Part shown: positions 1 to 10,300 of the stretch, piece after piece
Numbering within the stretch: position 1 is the first letter of the stretch
How the letters are laid out: each line of letters opens with the position of its first letter
IMG/VR virus record: IMGVR_UViG_3300030419_007436
Span: 1 to 64,000 of that record
Length of the DNA stretch: 64,000 nucleotides
Source of the DNA: a virus
Direction: 5' to 3' (one strand)
Program-made: the position numbers and the translations under genes
The notes under the pieces: generated by a model
The model's input: only the letters and a program-made list of their open reading frames with translations
The model's database searches: none
What the model was told of the DNA's origin: nothing

Positions 1-1952
1 TGGTATTCAAAAAACATATTTAGCCAAAGCTTAACCAAGGTTTCAGAAAATAAAGAATGTTCCCACGCACTAATGTCGCCAACTTTATCGTTTTTAAAAT
101 TATCTTTAAAATATGAGTCTTGTCTGATTAAACAAGCGTCTACCATTGCGCCTGGAGGTTTTGTTTCAAGGGTTTCATAAAACCTCGTGGCCGTATTTGT
201 TGTACCCTCAACTTTAGAGCGTGCTGTATATCTGGGCCACATCGCAGCCATAATGTTTTGCATAAAAATATCAGTTAAATCGTTTTCATATAATATTTTT
301 CCAACAATACCAGTGTTTGAGGCCGGTATTTCAATATCAACATGCATCGGAAAATGTTTTTTTAATTTATCAGCCTCTAATATAAAATCTTTCATCTTAT
401 AAGCAGAAATTCCAGTAGTGTGATATTTTTTCTCCAAGGATAAAATATGTGGGGATTTTACTCCCCCTTTATCGATGTCGGGCCAATTAGGTATTGTGGA
501 GGGCGCCTTATCAATTTTGTCAGTCGCTCTCACGAAATTATTCAAATACTCTGATATGGTTATTTTTGGGTTAAAAAGAGGTTTGATAATTTTTTCTATT
601 TCATCAGAGGCAGCGTCGAAACCTGTAAGAGAGGCTTTCTTATATTCTAAATTGTGCCAGTACGCACCATTCTCCATTTTTTCAAAATTTAATCTTTTTC
701 CAAGATAGGAAAAATGCGAATCGTCCGTGACACCCTGACTGCCAACATCCTTTGACCACCAACTAATAGGCATATAGGAGCCCTGATCCCAGTATCTATA
801 AGACGGCTCATTGGAAGTTCTATCATAGATTAGTGCATATATGTTTGGCAACATTGTTTCAGGTATTGGAACAAACCCTGAGCCGTCAAAAATATTAACT
901 TTATTGCTGTGATAATCAGAAATGGCTTGTTCATAGGGTAGTAAATAAAAATTATAATGCGCATCAATCTTGACTGGTGCACTCAGCCCTGATTCTTCAG
1001 CCAGAGAAGATTGATATGCGGTTTCTAGAGATGGCTTTTCAATAGTAAAAAATGCATCCCGATAAGAAATATTAGGCATATCTATTTTTGATATATTTGA
1101 TTTTTCATTAGGAACTTTCTGATGCCAAGTCCAAAGTGAGTGCCAGTTTACTGAAGTAAAAGAATCGCCATCTATATCCACATCCCCCATTAATGACAAA
1201 TCTTGAGTATATTGTTTAAAGGTACCTGCTACATATTCAGAATCAACCTCTTTCGGCAGCGACCAAAGGACGGGAGTGGCGCCTTCTGAAGATACTTGTA
1301 GTTCTTCATGTCGCGGGGGCACCAATTTTATAATTGCACCAGGCAATGAAAAAGCAGCATGTTTTGGCAAAACTCCCATCGTCTTGACCGCGGCAGGATT
1401 GTTTTTTTCCAAAATAGGGTTCGTTTCCTCCACCCTACTAAAGAGCGCTCCGTATCTCACAGGATCCCAAAACTGGCCGAAACTTTGTGGGGGAGGCTTC
1501 GAAACATCCCAAGAGGGTAAAGGATTGCTCATATAAGATTTCCACACTCCTAATACATTCCCTTCCCCTGGAGTCCAACCGCGGTTCAAATATTCACTTG
1601 CATCTTTCATTTGCTCCCAGCCAAGCTTACTCCCATCAACAGGCCAAAACTGCATTCCAGTACTTTGGGGGGCGTTTGATTCACCAGCATTCCAAGGGGA
1701 CCATGCAGACAAATCTCCCTTTTTTGTGAGATCGCGAGGTTTTCCAGAAAGTGCATTAATGCCTCTAATTTTTGCCATTTCACATGCAGTTCCTCCTGCC
1801 TTCATTATGCCGTTCCAAAAACTTAAATATGGAATATTAAACGGCGCACAGGAAATTTGACCCTTAATTGAATATGTATTGGCTCCATCCGTATTTTTTT
1901 CATAGATGTCTATCTGCTTGGTTTCGCCGTCCGCATCTTTATAATAGGGCAT
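1..1952 (-). CDS. Large virion-type protein of unknown function, C-terminus cut by window edge
   Basis: An uninterrupted minus-strand frame starts at the ATG at 1952-1950 (N-terminus MPYYKDADGETKQ) and stays open to base 1, so at least 650 residues are present and the C-terminus lies outside the window. A GGAGG lies about 13 bases upstream, overlapping the end of the preceding 79-aa gene, and the gap to that gene is 6 bases. The product is soluble in appearance, rich in Trp, Tyr and Pro, with no signal peptide or membrane segment. I do not recognise a domain. Its place at the end of a run of baseplate/tail genes suggests a structural protein; that is inference from context only. Confidence 0.85.
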   Translation of the reverse strand, partial: MPYYKDADGETKQIDIYEKNTDGANTYSIKGQISCAPFNIPYLSFWNGIMKAGGTACEMAKIRGINALSGKPRDLTKKGDLSAWSPWNAGESNAPQSTGMQFWPVDGSKLGWEQMKDASEYLNRGWTPGEGNVLGVWKSYMSNPLPSWDVSKPPPQSFGQFWDPVRYGALFSRVEETNPILEKNNPAAVKTMGVLPKHAAFSLPGAIIKLVPPRHEELQVSSEGATPVLWSLPKEVDSEYVAGTFKQYTQDLSLMGDVDIDGDSFTSVNWHSLWTWHQKVPNEKSNISKIDMPNISYRDAFFTIEKPSLETAYQSSLAEESGLSAPVKIDAHYNFYLLPYEQAISDYHSNKVNIFDGSGFVPIPETMLPNIYALIYDRTSNEPSYRYWDQGSYMPISWWSKDVGSQGVTDDSHFSYLGKRLNFEKMENGAYWHNLEYKKASLTGFDAASDEIEKIIKPLFNPKITISEYLNNFVRATDKIDKAPSTIPNWPDIDKGGVKSPHILSLEKKYHTTGISAYKMKDFILEADKLKKHFPMHVDIEIPASNTGIVGKILYENDLTDIFMQNIMAAMWPRYTARSKVEGTTNTATRFYETLETKPPGAMVDACLIRQDSYFKDNFKNDKVGDISAWEHSLFSETLVKLWLNMFFEY

Positions 1953-1958
1953 TTTTTA

Positions 1959-2198
1959 TTAATATCCTCCGCCTGAAGACATATCATAATCATCTTCTAG
2001 TTCGGCATAGGCTAGCCAACCAGATTTACTATAGTCGCGGCCGGACGTTACCCCCGACAGGTCCCAACTAGAAAGTTGAGAGGCGACCGATGGCACGTTA
2101 GTGTCGATCATATCATACATGTATCCAGTACATATGTATTCACTGCCCAGTTGTGAAAAAAAGCTTTTATCATAAAAATCTGTTATATTTAGGGCCAT
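1959..2198 (-). CDS. Small acidic virion-module protein, unknown
   Basis: This 79-aa reading frame starts MALNITDFYDKSFF and ends SSGGGY. It is acidic (ELEDDYD near the C-terminus) with no membrane segment. The C-terminal Gly-Gly-Gly-Tyr tail resembles the ends of the 3355-aa protein (SGGGLY) and the 1330-aa protein (STEGY) of the same module. It sits 71 bases after the 1330-aa gene and 6 bases before the next structural gene. A variant late-promoter box lies about 30 bases upstream. Coding status rests on position, a tight fit between neighbours and an AGAGG-type ribosome site; function is unknown. Confidence 0.7.
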   Translation of the reverse strand: MALNITDFYDKSFFSQLGSEYICTGYMYDMIDTNVPSVASQLSSWDLSGVTSGRDYSKSGWLAYAELEDDYDMSSGGGY

Positions 2199-2228
2199 TT
2201 GTTAATTCCTCTTTTAATAAATATTTTT

Positions 2229-2236
2229 AATTTATA
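2229..2236 (-). promoter_or_regulatory. Possible T4-late-type promoter box (TATAAATT)
   Basis: On the minus strand this reads TATAAATT, one mismatch from the T4 late consensus TATAAATA. It lies about 30 bases upstream of the 79-aa gene in the 71-base intergenic gap, one of the few gaps in the structural module. The surrounding DNA is extremely AT-rich, so chance occurrence is likely enough to keep confidence low. The gp55-like sigma factor encoded at 33940-34632 would be the expected reader. Confidence 0.25.
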
Positions 2237-2269
2237 TTTTTTATATTTTAAACCAAATCCTATTATATC

Positions 2270-5200
2270 TTAATAACCTTCTGTCGATTCTTCAATCGTA
2301 GGGCCCTTCAGCCACGACGGTGCTGGTTTTCCCTGGTAATAAGTGTTTATGCCACCGGCCAATTGATTGTCACTTGCAATAAAAAAATGTTCATCAAATA
2401 TCGGCAAATCTAATTTTTCATATATTCTAGTGCTATACATTGGATCTCTATGTTTTTTAATTCTGCATAGCAAGTGTCCACCAACATTTTCAGACGATTG
2501 CCAACTGTCTATAATTTTGGTGGACAAGGGGCGCCAGTACGGTACCTTAACTGAGCTTCCATATATATCTTCATATTTTACACCAACGTTGTTTTTATTT
2601 TCAAAACTTTCAACTATCCCGTAACCGGCTAAATATTCTATTTCCCCTAAGTTTTGGTGATTAAACCAAAATTGACCAAATTTATCAACAAACATATTTT
2701 TATCACTTGGAGGATTTTCAGCATCATATAGTTTAGAGGCGCCTCCCTTAAACCAATATTGAAAATCAGCAGAAACTTGACCTCTTACATTATCTTCTTC
2801 AATATGATTTACAATTAGTGCTAGAATTTGATAGGGCAACTTATTAAAATAAAACTCTTCTGCAAGGGCGGCGCCGAGTTGTTGTTTGCTCCAAAATTGA
2901 GACAGTTGGCCAGTTCCTGCTGCTCCAAGTGTGATTCCATATTTGTCTCTATAAAATATTTCGTTTTTGTTTGTACCATCGCCGTGAGGATCTAATTTCT
3001 CCCTAATGGCGCGCTCAATCATTACCTGTACAGCTGTTTTAGAAACTGTTGCATCAAAAGAGCCCAACTTTAAATTAAAATAGTTCGGCTTAAGGTGTGC
3101 CATATTAATTAAACTCATAAGAAGCTGCTCTTGTCCTTTACTCTCTTGATAAGGGATTTTAACAGCGGATGGTGTAGCTTGACTATCAAAGTCCGGATCT
3201 TCAGATGAATTGCTTGCTGAATCTGGCATGGGATTGTTGGGGCCATCCCACGACTCTTGTTGGCCGTCTGGCTCTCCTGATGAGTCGTCCGATGGGTCAG
3301 CTTTTGCAAAATCGGCGGCGTCGCCCCCTTCAGTTATTTTCATAGATATAGAAATATCGTCAGCTGCAGAGATACTCGTTTGTGGAAAATAAACACCTAC
3401 GGAATTTAAAGTCTGATATTCTTTTAAGAGCCTTTCAAGTGTGCGCGTCACAGTAAGACTTTCAGCAACACTATTGTCTCCTGTTTTCATGCCAACAGTT
3501 GCCCCCTGTATAGCATCAAATAACGTAGTGTCCCCAAAATTATCCGACACTGAGGATGGATTTCCATATAGTTCTTTTTTATAACGAATTATATCATTCG
3601 CCACTTTCCAATAATCGTTGTCATCATCTTTTCCAACAATTGTTTTTGGCAAGTGTGTATACCCAACAGGAACTCTGAAGTATCTGCCTGCTGTTTTTAA
3701 AACATCAAAGGACTCCAAGGTGGTTGCGGTGTTACCATAAGAAGTTTTCCAGCTAAATGGTATTGTTAACTGTAAATTCATTGCAGATGGAAAATAATTT
3801 ACTATCTCTGAATAAGCGTGATTCTTATAATGTTTAACCATTATTGATTTCAATCCGATAGATGTAGAAGATGCATTTGGGGCGACCGGCGCGGGTAAAA
3901 ACTCATACCCGGCTTCAGCTTTTTTTGTATCAACTAATTCAGAAGAAGCTTTATTATTAAAGGTATGTGTTATTTTTATTTTTCTTTTATGAGCTGCACC
4001 AACAGATGGTGATTTTGTAAAGAGCAATTCTATTTTGCCATTGCTGTCTTTAAAAGGCCCAGTCGTTTTTGGTGTTTTTGCAGTGGAGAAAGAATTTATA
4101 ATTTTTTGTAAATTGTTTGAAATATTTTCAACTATTTCATATACCCCGTTGATCGAATCGGGAGTGGCAGATACTGGATTTAAATTAAATAACATGTTTT
4201 TAAAAAGAGAACCTAAAGTCTGTTGTTTTTCTAGGTTTTTTTTGTTTTTCGTATCTGACCTTAACAAGATCATCATATTTGCCGCTGTCGACAGAGCAGA
4301 ATATAGTTCATCTGGTGTTCCAGTTTTTCCGCTAGAATCTACGAATCCTAGCTTCGAAGCTTCTTTTTTAAACTTCGCATTAAATATACCACTGTAGGGG
4401 TCAAAATAATTTACAGATTGTTTTCCTAAAGTGTTCGATGTCCCATTTGCCAATTGTGCGTAAGGAGCTAATTTTTCTAGACCATTTCTAATAATTTTTA
4501 ATTTACCCGAAAGAAATGATAGGGTAAAATCAGGCATCTCAATTTCCAAAGAATATTCAAATACCCCTTTGTTAATTTTTTGCTTATTATAGTCAGTAAA
4601 AGTGTAGTGTCGCAGAAATCCTGATACTCCTTGTATACCGGCCGATTTTCCATACTCAGAGATGGCACCGCTCTCTGGTCCATAACTTATATTAATTGGA
4701 GAAAGTGCCGATATTGGTTGTGGCCATAACTCTTCTGGGAGTATTCCCTGCTTAGAATCTAAAAAATCAGACGCCCTGTTGCCAAAATAATACATTTGTG
4801 GGTAATTATCATACACTAATTCTCGACCATCTTGATCCATAATATCGTGCGAAACATTAAGGCGGCGGCGGTATATTTTAAATGATAAAAATTTCATAGA
4901 ATTTTTAAAGAAAGTTTCGAGCATTCCAGGGTCTAGAGACATTTTATCTAAAAGCCTAGGAATGGCACAATATCTTTTAACTATTTTTCCCCAATCAATA
5001 CAAAAATATAACTTTACGAGGCCGTCTGTATCTACACTTGATATAAGATCAGAAAAACAAGAAATTTGACTAAAATCTGCCACAGAAACTTTAGATTGTA
5101 AATTAGTATAGTTCCCTCCAAAAATAGATTGACTTAAAGGATTTATATCAAAAAGTTGTTTTTTTGCCAAAGCCTCTTGTCTAAAATCAACTATTCTATT

Positions 5201-6262
5201 GTTATCAACCAAAAGATAATCTAAAAAAGGATGTGGTTCGTTTGTGTGTATATTCCCCGCCATAAACCTGTTGTTGTGTTTATGCACGCCGCCTAACCAT
5301 AATTTACCTTTAAGATGATTAAATGCATTGTTTTCATCACCAGTAGAAACAAAAAATACCATTCCCTTTTCTACAGTTTGTCCCCCTTTTACTATTAGTT
5401 CAGATGCATGTTTGCCATAATTGGCCATGTCGGAAGACATTCCGAAAGTTAGGCGACTATTCCCTTCAATAAATAAACCAGAAAGCATTTCAAATATTTT
5501 TTCTAAATCAATAGTGCATGTAGCAATTGCTGCCAACTCATCAGGAAAAGTTTCACCCAACAAATCATGTGATATTTTAACAGGAATCTTATATACTATG
5601 GTACCATCAGGCAACTGATGGGCAAGTTTTTGCTTCATATCAGATAAATTTTTATGAGTAAATCCTTTTTGTTTAGATTTTTTATTCTTATTAAAATAAC
5701 TTAGAGACTCCATAGTTTTGGCGCTCAGCTTATAATCATTACCATGCTTCAATTTGCCTGATGTAGATTTTTGTATCTTCCAGACTGCGGAGAGAGAATC
5801 TCCTATTGTTAAGTTTCCAAATTTAGAGGTATTTGGTTTATCACCATTTAGATGCCTATATAGCGCCACTGAGGCTTCTCCCTTAAAGGTCATAACATTC
5901 ACTTTAATAAATTGAAGAATGCTTTGAAACGGATCAGTCGAATTTGAACCTCCGTTAGCATGAGTAATATCACCAGCAGAAAGAGCTAAGTCTAAAAATG
6001 TTCCTCCGGTTTCGGGCACCTCCACTAGTAAGTCATAAGTTATTTTTAGGGCTGGCTTGTTGATATATTTATCATTATTGCCCTGCCATCCGCCTAGTTC
6101 ATTATTTTCAGAGTCCCTTTTGTCGATATGAGCTTCAATAACATTTTGCCGACTTGAAGCAATTTTATTTGAGCCCTGTGGGGTTCCCTCTAAAGTAATT
6201 TTATTTATATAAACATTTGGTAAAATGTCACTTATAAGTCCATTTAGCTCATAACTAGACAT
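2270..6262 (-). CDS. Large baseplate/tail-module protein, unknown (1330 aa)
   Basis: I place the start at the ATG at 6262-6260 (MSSYELNGLIS) rather than the upstream in-frame ATG at 6286. The former overlaps the stop of the preceding gene as TAATG and is preceded by AGAGGAG at normal spacing. The product is soluble, with an acidic Asp/Ser/Pro-rich linker at roughly residues 975-1030, followed by a C-terminal domain of about 270 residues. It ends ESTEGY. No family was recognised. Position between the 354-aa protein and the 79-aa protein, downstream of gp6/gp25 homologues, suggests a virion component. The linker may join separately folded parts. Confidence 0.85.
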   Translation of the reverse strand: MSSYELNGLISDILPNVYINKITLEGTPQGSNKIASSRQNVIEAHIDKRDSENNELGGWQGNNDKYINKPALKITYDLLVEVPETGGTFLDLALSAGDITHANGGSNSTDPFQSILQFIKVNVMTFKGEASVALYRHLNGDKPNTSKFGNLTIGDSLSAVWKIQKSTSGKLKHGNDYKLSAKTMESLSYFNKNKKSKQKGFTHKNLSDMKQKLAHQLPDGTIVYKIPVKISHDLLGETFPDELAAIATCTIDLEKIFEMLSGLFIEGNSRLTFGMSSDMANYGKHASELIVKGGQTVEKGMVFFVSTGDENNAFNHLKGKLWLGGVHKHNNRFMAGNIHTNEPHPFLDYLLVDNNRIVDFRQEALAKKQLFDINPLSQSIFGGNYTNLQSKVSVADFSQISCFSDLISSVDTDGLVKLYFCIDWGKIVKRYCAIPRLLDKMSLDPGMLETFFKNSMKFLSFKIYRRRLNVSHDIMDQDGRELVYDNYPQMYYFGNRASDFLDSKQGILPEELWPQPISALSPINISYGPESGAISEYGKSAGIQGVSGFLRHYTFTDYNKQKINKGVFEYSLEIEMPDFTLSFLSGKLKIIRNGLEKLAPYAQLANGTSNTLGKQSVNYFDPYSGIFNAKFKKEASKLGFVDSSGKTGTPDELYSALSTAANMMILLRSDTKNKKNLEKQQTLGSLFKNMLFNLNPVSATPDSINGVYEIVENISNNLQKIINSFSTAKTPKTTGPFKDSNGKIELLFTKSPSVGAAHKRKIKITHTFNNKASSELVDTKKAEAGYEFLPAPVAPNASSTSIGLKSIMVKHYKNHAYSEIVNYFPSAMNLQLTIPFSWKTSYGNTATTLESFDVLKTAGRYFRVPVGYTHLPKTIVGKDDDNDYWKVANDIIRYKKELYGNPSSVSDNFGDTTLFDAIQGATVGMKTGDNSVAESLTVTRTLERLLKEYQTLNSVGVYFPQTSISAADDISISMKITEGGDAADFAKADPSDDSSGEPDGQQESWDGPNNPMPDSASNSSEDPDFDSQATPSAVKIPYQESKGQEQLLMSLINMAHLKPNYFNLKLGSFDATVSKTAVQVMIERAIREKLDPHGDGTNKNEIFYRDKYGITLGAAGTGQLSQFWSKQQLGAALAEEFYFNKLPYQILALIVNHIEEDNVRGQVSADFQYWFKGGASKLYDAENPPSDKNMFVDKFGQFWFNHQNLGEIEYLAGYGIVESFENKNNVGVKYEDIYGSSVKVPYWRPLSTKIIDSWQSSENVGGHLLCRIKKHRDPMYSTRIYEKLDLPIFDEHFFIASDNQLAGGINTYYQGKPAPSWLKGPTIEESTEGY

Positions 6263-7326
6263 TATGAAATCTCCTCTGGGCCGCATGGCTCACCAATATC
6301 ATTATTTTCACCGGTATCATAAATATTTAAAGACTCCAGCTGTGAACTCGGATCGCTGCAATCAAACACTTTGTCGGTATATATATTAGAAACCTTTTCT
6401 TGTTGTAAATTTAGCAGTTGACAGAATTCTGCCTCATCAATATCAAAATCAGTTTCAATTTCAAAATAATATTCAACTGTTTTCTCATCTACGGTGCCTT
6501 GATCTGACAAGAAAAAGAGCCTTTCCAAAACTTCTGGCTGTGTGGTGGTTGCTTCAGATTTTATTCTATAAACCTCAAGTTCAAAATTTTCTTTTCGAAA
6601 CTCAGTGTTTGCCTCTTCTACTTTCAAAAATGCAAAATCGTCTACATAAACCATATAAGAGTCGTCTTTTAGGGGCATAATAACCCTAGAACCGTCGTTG
6701 TTTTCTATATTGGTGCTATATTTTTGTTCAATTTGAAACAATCTATCGTTTTGTTTACTTACTGGAGCACTCGCATCTATCGGATAAATATGAAACTCAA
6801 ACCTAAGATCACATTCTAATTGGGGAATAAAAGTTGTCGGTATTAAATTGTTAGAGCCTATCCAATAACCGGTTGCACCTAAGAGTGGTGCTCTATAAAA
6901 GCCAATGTCCCAAGCCGCAACATATTTAGAGTTATATGCAGAGTTGCCAAGGGGGTTCATAAAAATATAAGAACTGTCAGGAGTCTCTAATAAAAAGTCA
7001 GATGATTTTTTATTTGTTGAAGCAACAACTCCAGGCATTAGATTGTTGACATATTCAGAATTTTCTGAGAAAACACCAATTTCGGCGCCGCGGTAAATTG
7101 TTTGCGCTGACATTCGAGGAGTGTTTTCTTGTATTCTCCCTTCTATTTCATTTTGTGGCTCTTCTTCCTTAGCGCCAGAACCAGAAACGTATCTCCTATC
7201 ATAAAGTATATCATCGTCAAAAAAAGCATAGGATGCGGGTTTAAGCTTTCCCAAAGACAACAGATATCTTCCATATGAAGTTAACTGCAAATCAATGACT
7301 TGTTCTTTTGAGTTGAGAAATGTCAT
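6262..7326 (-). CDS. T4-like phage structural-module protein (354 aa), unknown function
   Basis: The N-terminus (MTFLNSKEQVIDLQLTSYG, then RYLLSLGKLKPASYAFFDDD) has the look of a conserved N-terminal signature I associate with hypothetical proteins in structural modules of marine T4-like phages; I cannot verify this here. The rest is beta-rich in appearance with many acidic residues near the C-terminus (TGENNDIGEPCGPEE). It starts immediately before the stop of the 3355-aa gene and overlaps the next gene as TAATG, so the three are probably translationally coupled. No catalytic motif is visible. A virion/baseplate role is inferred from neighbours. Confidence 0.85.
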   Translation of the reverse strand: MTFLNSKEQVIDLQLTSYGRYLLSLGKLKPASYAFFDDDILYDRRYVSGSGAKEEEPQNEIEGRIQENTPRMSAQTIYRGAEIGVFSENSEYVNNLMPGVVASTNKKSSDFLLETPDSSYIFMNPLGNSAYNSKYVAAWDIGFYRAPLLGATGYWIGSNNLIPTTFIPQLECDLRFEFHIYPIDASAPVSKQNDRLFQIEQKYSTNIENNDGSRVIMPLKDDSYMVYVDDFAFLKVEEANTEFRKENFELEVYRIKSEATTTQPEVLERLFFLSDQGTVDEKTVEYYFEIETDFDIDEAEFCQLLNLQQEKVSNIYTDKVFDCSDPSSQLESLNIYDTGENNDIGEPCGPEEIS

Positions 7327-10300
7327 TTAGTAAAGTCCCCCTCCCGATGGTTTCATTTTTCCAAGTTTTCCAAGAGCACCCAGATCAGTTGCCTTTTTAT
7401 CGGTAGCTTCTGCTTTATTTATCGAATCTGTAGTAACAATTCTATTTAAATTCCAAGCACTAGCTCCAAGATTTACGGCAGCTGAAGTAAATAGAGGGTC
7501 TGCTGCAATTTTAACAGCAGAGGCTGCCGCAGCTGCGGCTGCAGCTTGCGCGTTGAGCTTATCTAGTGCAGAGGCGGCCGCTTTCATTGTGTTTGCTGTG
7601 GCGCCTCCGCCGGGGATATTAACAAAATTTTCTAATATATCCGCACTAGTAACAGCTGCTTTCGTCTTTTTGATATCAAAATCACTTATATTATCAGAAA
7701 TACCAAAAACCGGTGGATTGTTGTCCCCCACTGAGTCAAGTATATCTTTCATTGAGATATTAAAATCTTTGTTTTTGTTTTGTCCCAATGTGCTTAATGA
7801 GTCGTGTGGTTCAAATCTTGCCGTACTCTCAATTTTTGCTAACTCTACAATAGAACAAAAATCATATGGCCAATTATAACTATATGGAGGAATTTCACTA
7901 CCAAATATTTTTGGTTGTATGGGTACCTCTATGGGTGTAAATGTTAACATGGGCATGCCTGGTAATCCCCAAAATGATGGGCCAGTAGTAAAGGTTGGCA
8001 TAAGAACTTGTTTTGTTCTTTTACCTAAATCTCGCTGCGCTGTTAAATCAAAATAATTTGTTTGAGCTTTTTGTTTTACTTTAAAAACCATCCATTGTAT
8101 ATTATTTGGAAGGCCTCCGCCCCACGGTTCTGCGGGCTTTGAATTTAACAGATCAAATCCCTTATATTCTTCATATGGCCATGTTGCATCTTTTGTTTTA
8201 TCCCACTCACTCAAAAGGTTTAAACCAATATCAATCTCTCCAACTGCGCATTGAATTCCAGAGGCTGCGTTTTTCCTTTCAGCATTCGGTAGAACATTTT
8301 GCCAAATATTAACCAAATCATCTTGATTGAGGTGCATAGAAAATTCAAAGAAAACCATAGCAAAAGGATTTTGAGAAACATTATTCAAGAAATCAAACTG
8401 AGGTGGTATTGAATATTTTCGCATTGAATTTACCATCTTAACAACAGAATTAGCTGGTTTTCGTAGAGGCGGAAGCTTTTTCAATTGCTGTTCTAGATCG
8501 GCCTCCTTACCATCAATTATGGCTTGAGCCCAGTCAATTGTTGTTCTATTTATGGGGAAATAAAATTTATTTTTTTGATTGTGATCATATCTAAAAGGAA
8601 TGGCAACAATAGCTTCACTAATTGTTTTTCCTTCGTCAGGTATTTCACCTATTTTAGTCCACTGAGGGACGTTAGAATCTTTAAATCCTAAAAGCTTTGA
8701 TAAAGATTGTGTGTTAAGATATGTATCTGGGTCTGCTTCAATTTCTTTGTGTGGTATGTCCTTAACTTCAAGTATGATGCCAGAATATGCTGATGGGATT
8801 GTACCAGCTTGATGCCACATTCCTTTCGCGACCGAATCAGATCCATATTCTGGTAATGTTATGGGGGCTTGCGCAAAATCTAATACTGGGCACTCCCACT
8901 TGGGCTGTATCACAAGGCGCTCCTCTAGACCTGCTTTGCTCGGGACAGAGACGATTTGGTTCCAATTGATAGAAGCGCTAAGTGGCATACCATTCATCCA
9001 TGCGGTTGTTCCAGAAAGTCGAGAATGTGGTCGTGTTGTTTCCCTATAAGAAGTTACTGTAACGTCCTTCATTATATCAGTAATACTTTTGTCGCCGCCC
9101 TCGTTCGGAATGTAAGTCAATTCTAAGTGGCTGTATCCATCATAATAAGGAGGAGTATAGGGCTCAAAAGAAGATTCTTCCCATGGTTTTGGTGCGCTTG
9201 GCGTATGGCCTGCCATTGCGACCGTCATGACGGTTGTTGCGTCGCAAGGGGGCCCAAAAGAACTTCCATATGCCTGCGTTTTATTTCTTGGGCCGACGTA
9301 CGTTGTGGTATATCCATGCAATGTAGTTTTTGTCCTATCAAAAGAACGATTATACATAGTTAAAGTCGGCTCGTTGTATATAAAAGATGGATAGTTTAGC
9401 TGATAATTCGAATCATTATGAATATCATATAAATCTCGATTAAGAGCATGCGAACAAATTATCCTCATTCTATATGGTACATTGGCCTCAACATTAATGA
9501 CGTTGTTGCTAGCATCTGGGTTCGCTGCTGTATCAGGATCTATATAAGCTTTTGATACCAGAGAAGATAACGGCCCGAATTTACTGCCCTTAGTTCCGTC
9601 AGTGCCCCCCAAAAAGAAATACGGTGTTTCGGCCAAGAAGTTATTCATTGCATATTTAAAAAGTGGGTTTGCAGGTCGTTTAAATGTGCCAGTACTATTA
9701 ATGGATGCAGATGGATGTGGTTCACTATCAACAATAGTTTTACCAACCAGATGCCAATCGGGGGCCGCCAAAGCCTCAAAAGGAATTCTTGTATCAAATC
9801 GGTCTCCTTTGAGTGCAGGGTCATGATCTAATGGTGGTGCTGTTGCCCCAGCGCTTCCGCCGGGGGCCGTAAACTCTGGTCCTGCGCCGGTGAATTCAAT
9901 TACAGAATCTCCAACTGAGGATGTTATAATTGGATAATCAACTGCTATGCCTGATTTGATCGAATTAAAAAGTATTCCTGGTGCAAAAAGTGGCGCAACC
10001 ATGGTTTTCCAATTTGAATCTGTTCCTTGTAGGTTTGCATTAGGTCCATACGATTGACTAAAAAGTTTCGCTATTTGTACTGTGCGTTCGGCCGGATAAA
10101 AACCATCGTATGGTAATAGTTTAGTAATTCCTTTACACTTAAGAGTAAGTTTCGTTGGAATAGCAGTTTCAGAAAAATCTCCTCGAATTGGTTTAAAATA
10201 CTTCATGAAATCACTGTGAGCAAAAATAGTATAAAACGAATTATCTTCGCTACTGGAGTGTCGCGATCCGGAAAGAGTTAAAAACCCAGATGGTTTGTGG

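Noticed and set aside
6202-6209. TATAAATA on the minus strand inside the 1330-aa gene
   Set aside because: It lies in coding sequence just after the start codon and encodes part of YINK; it is not in a position to serve a neighbouring gene.
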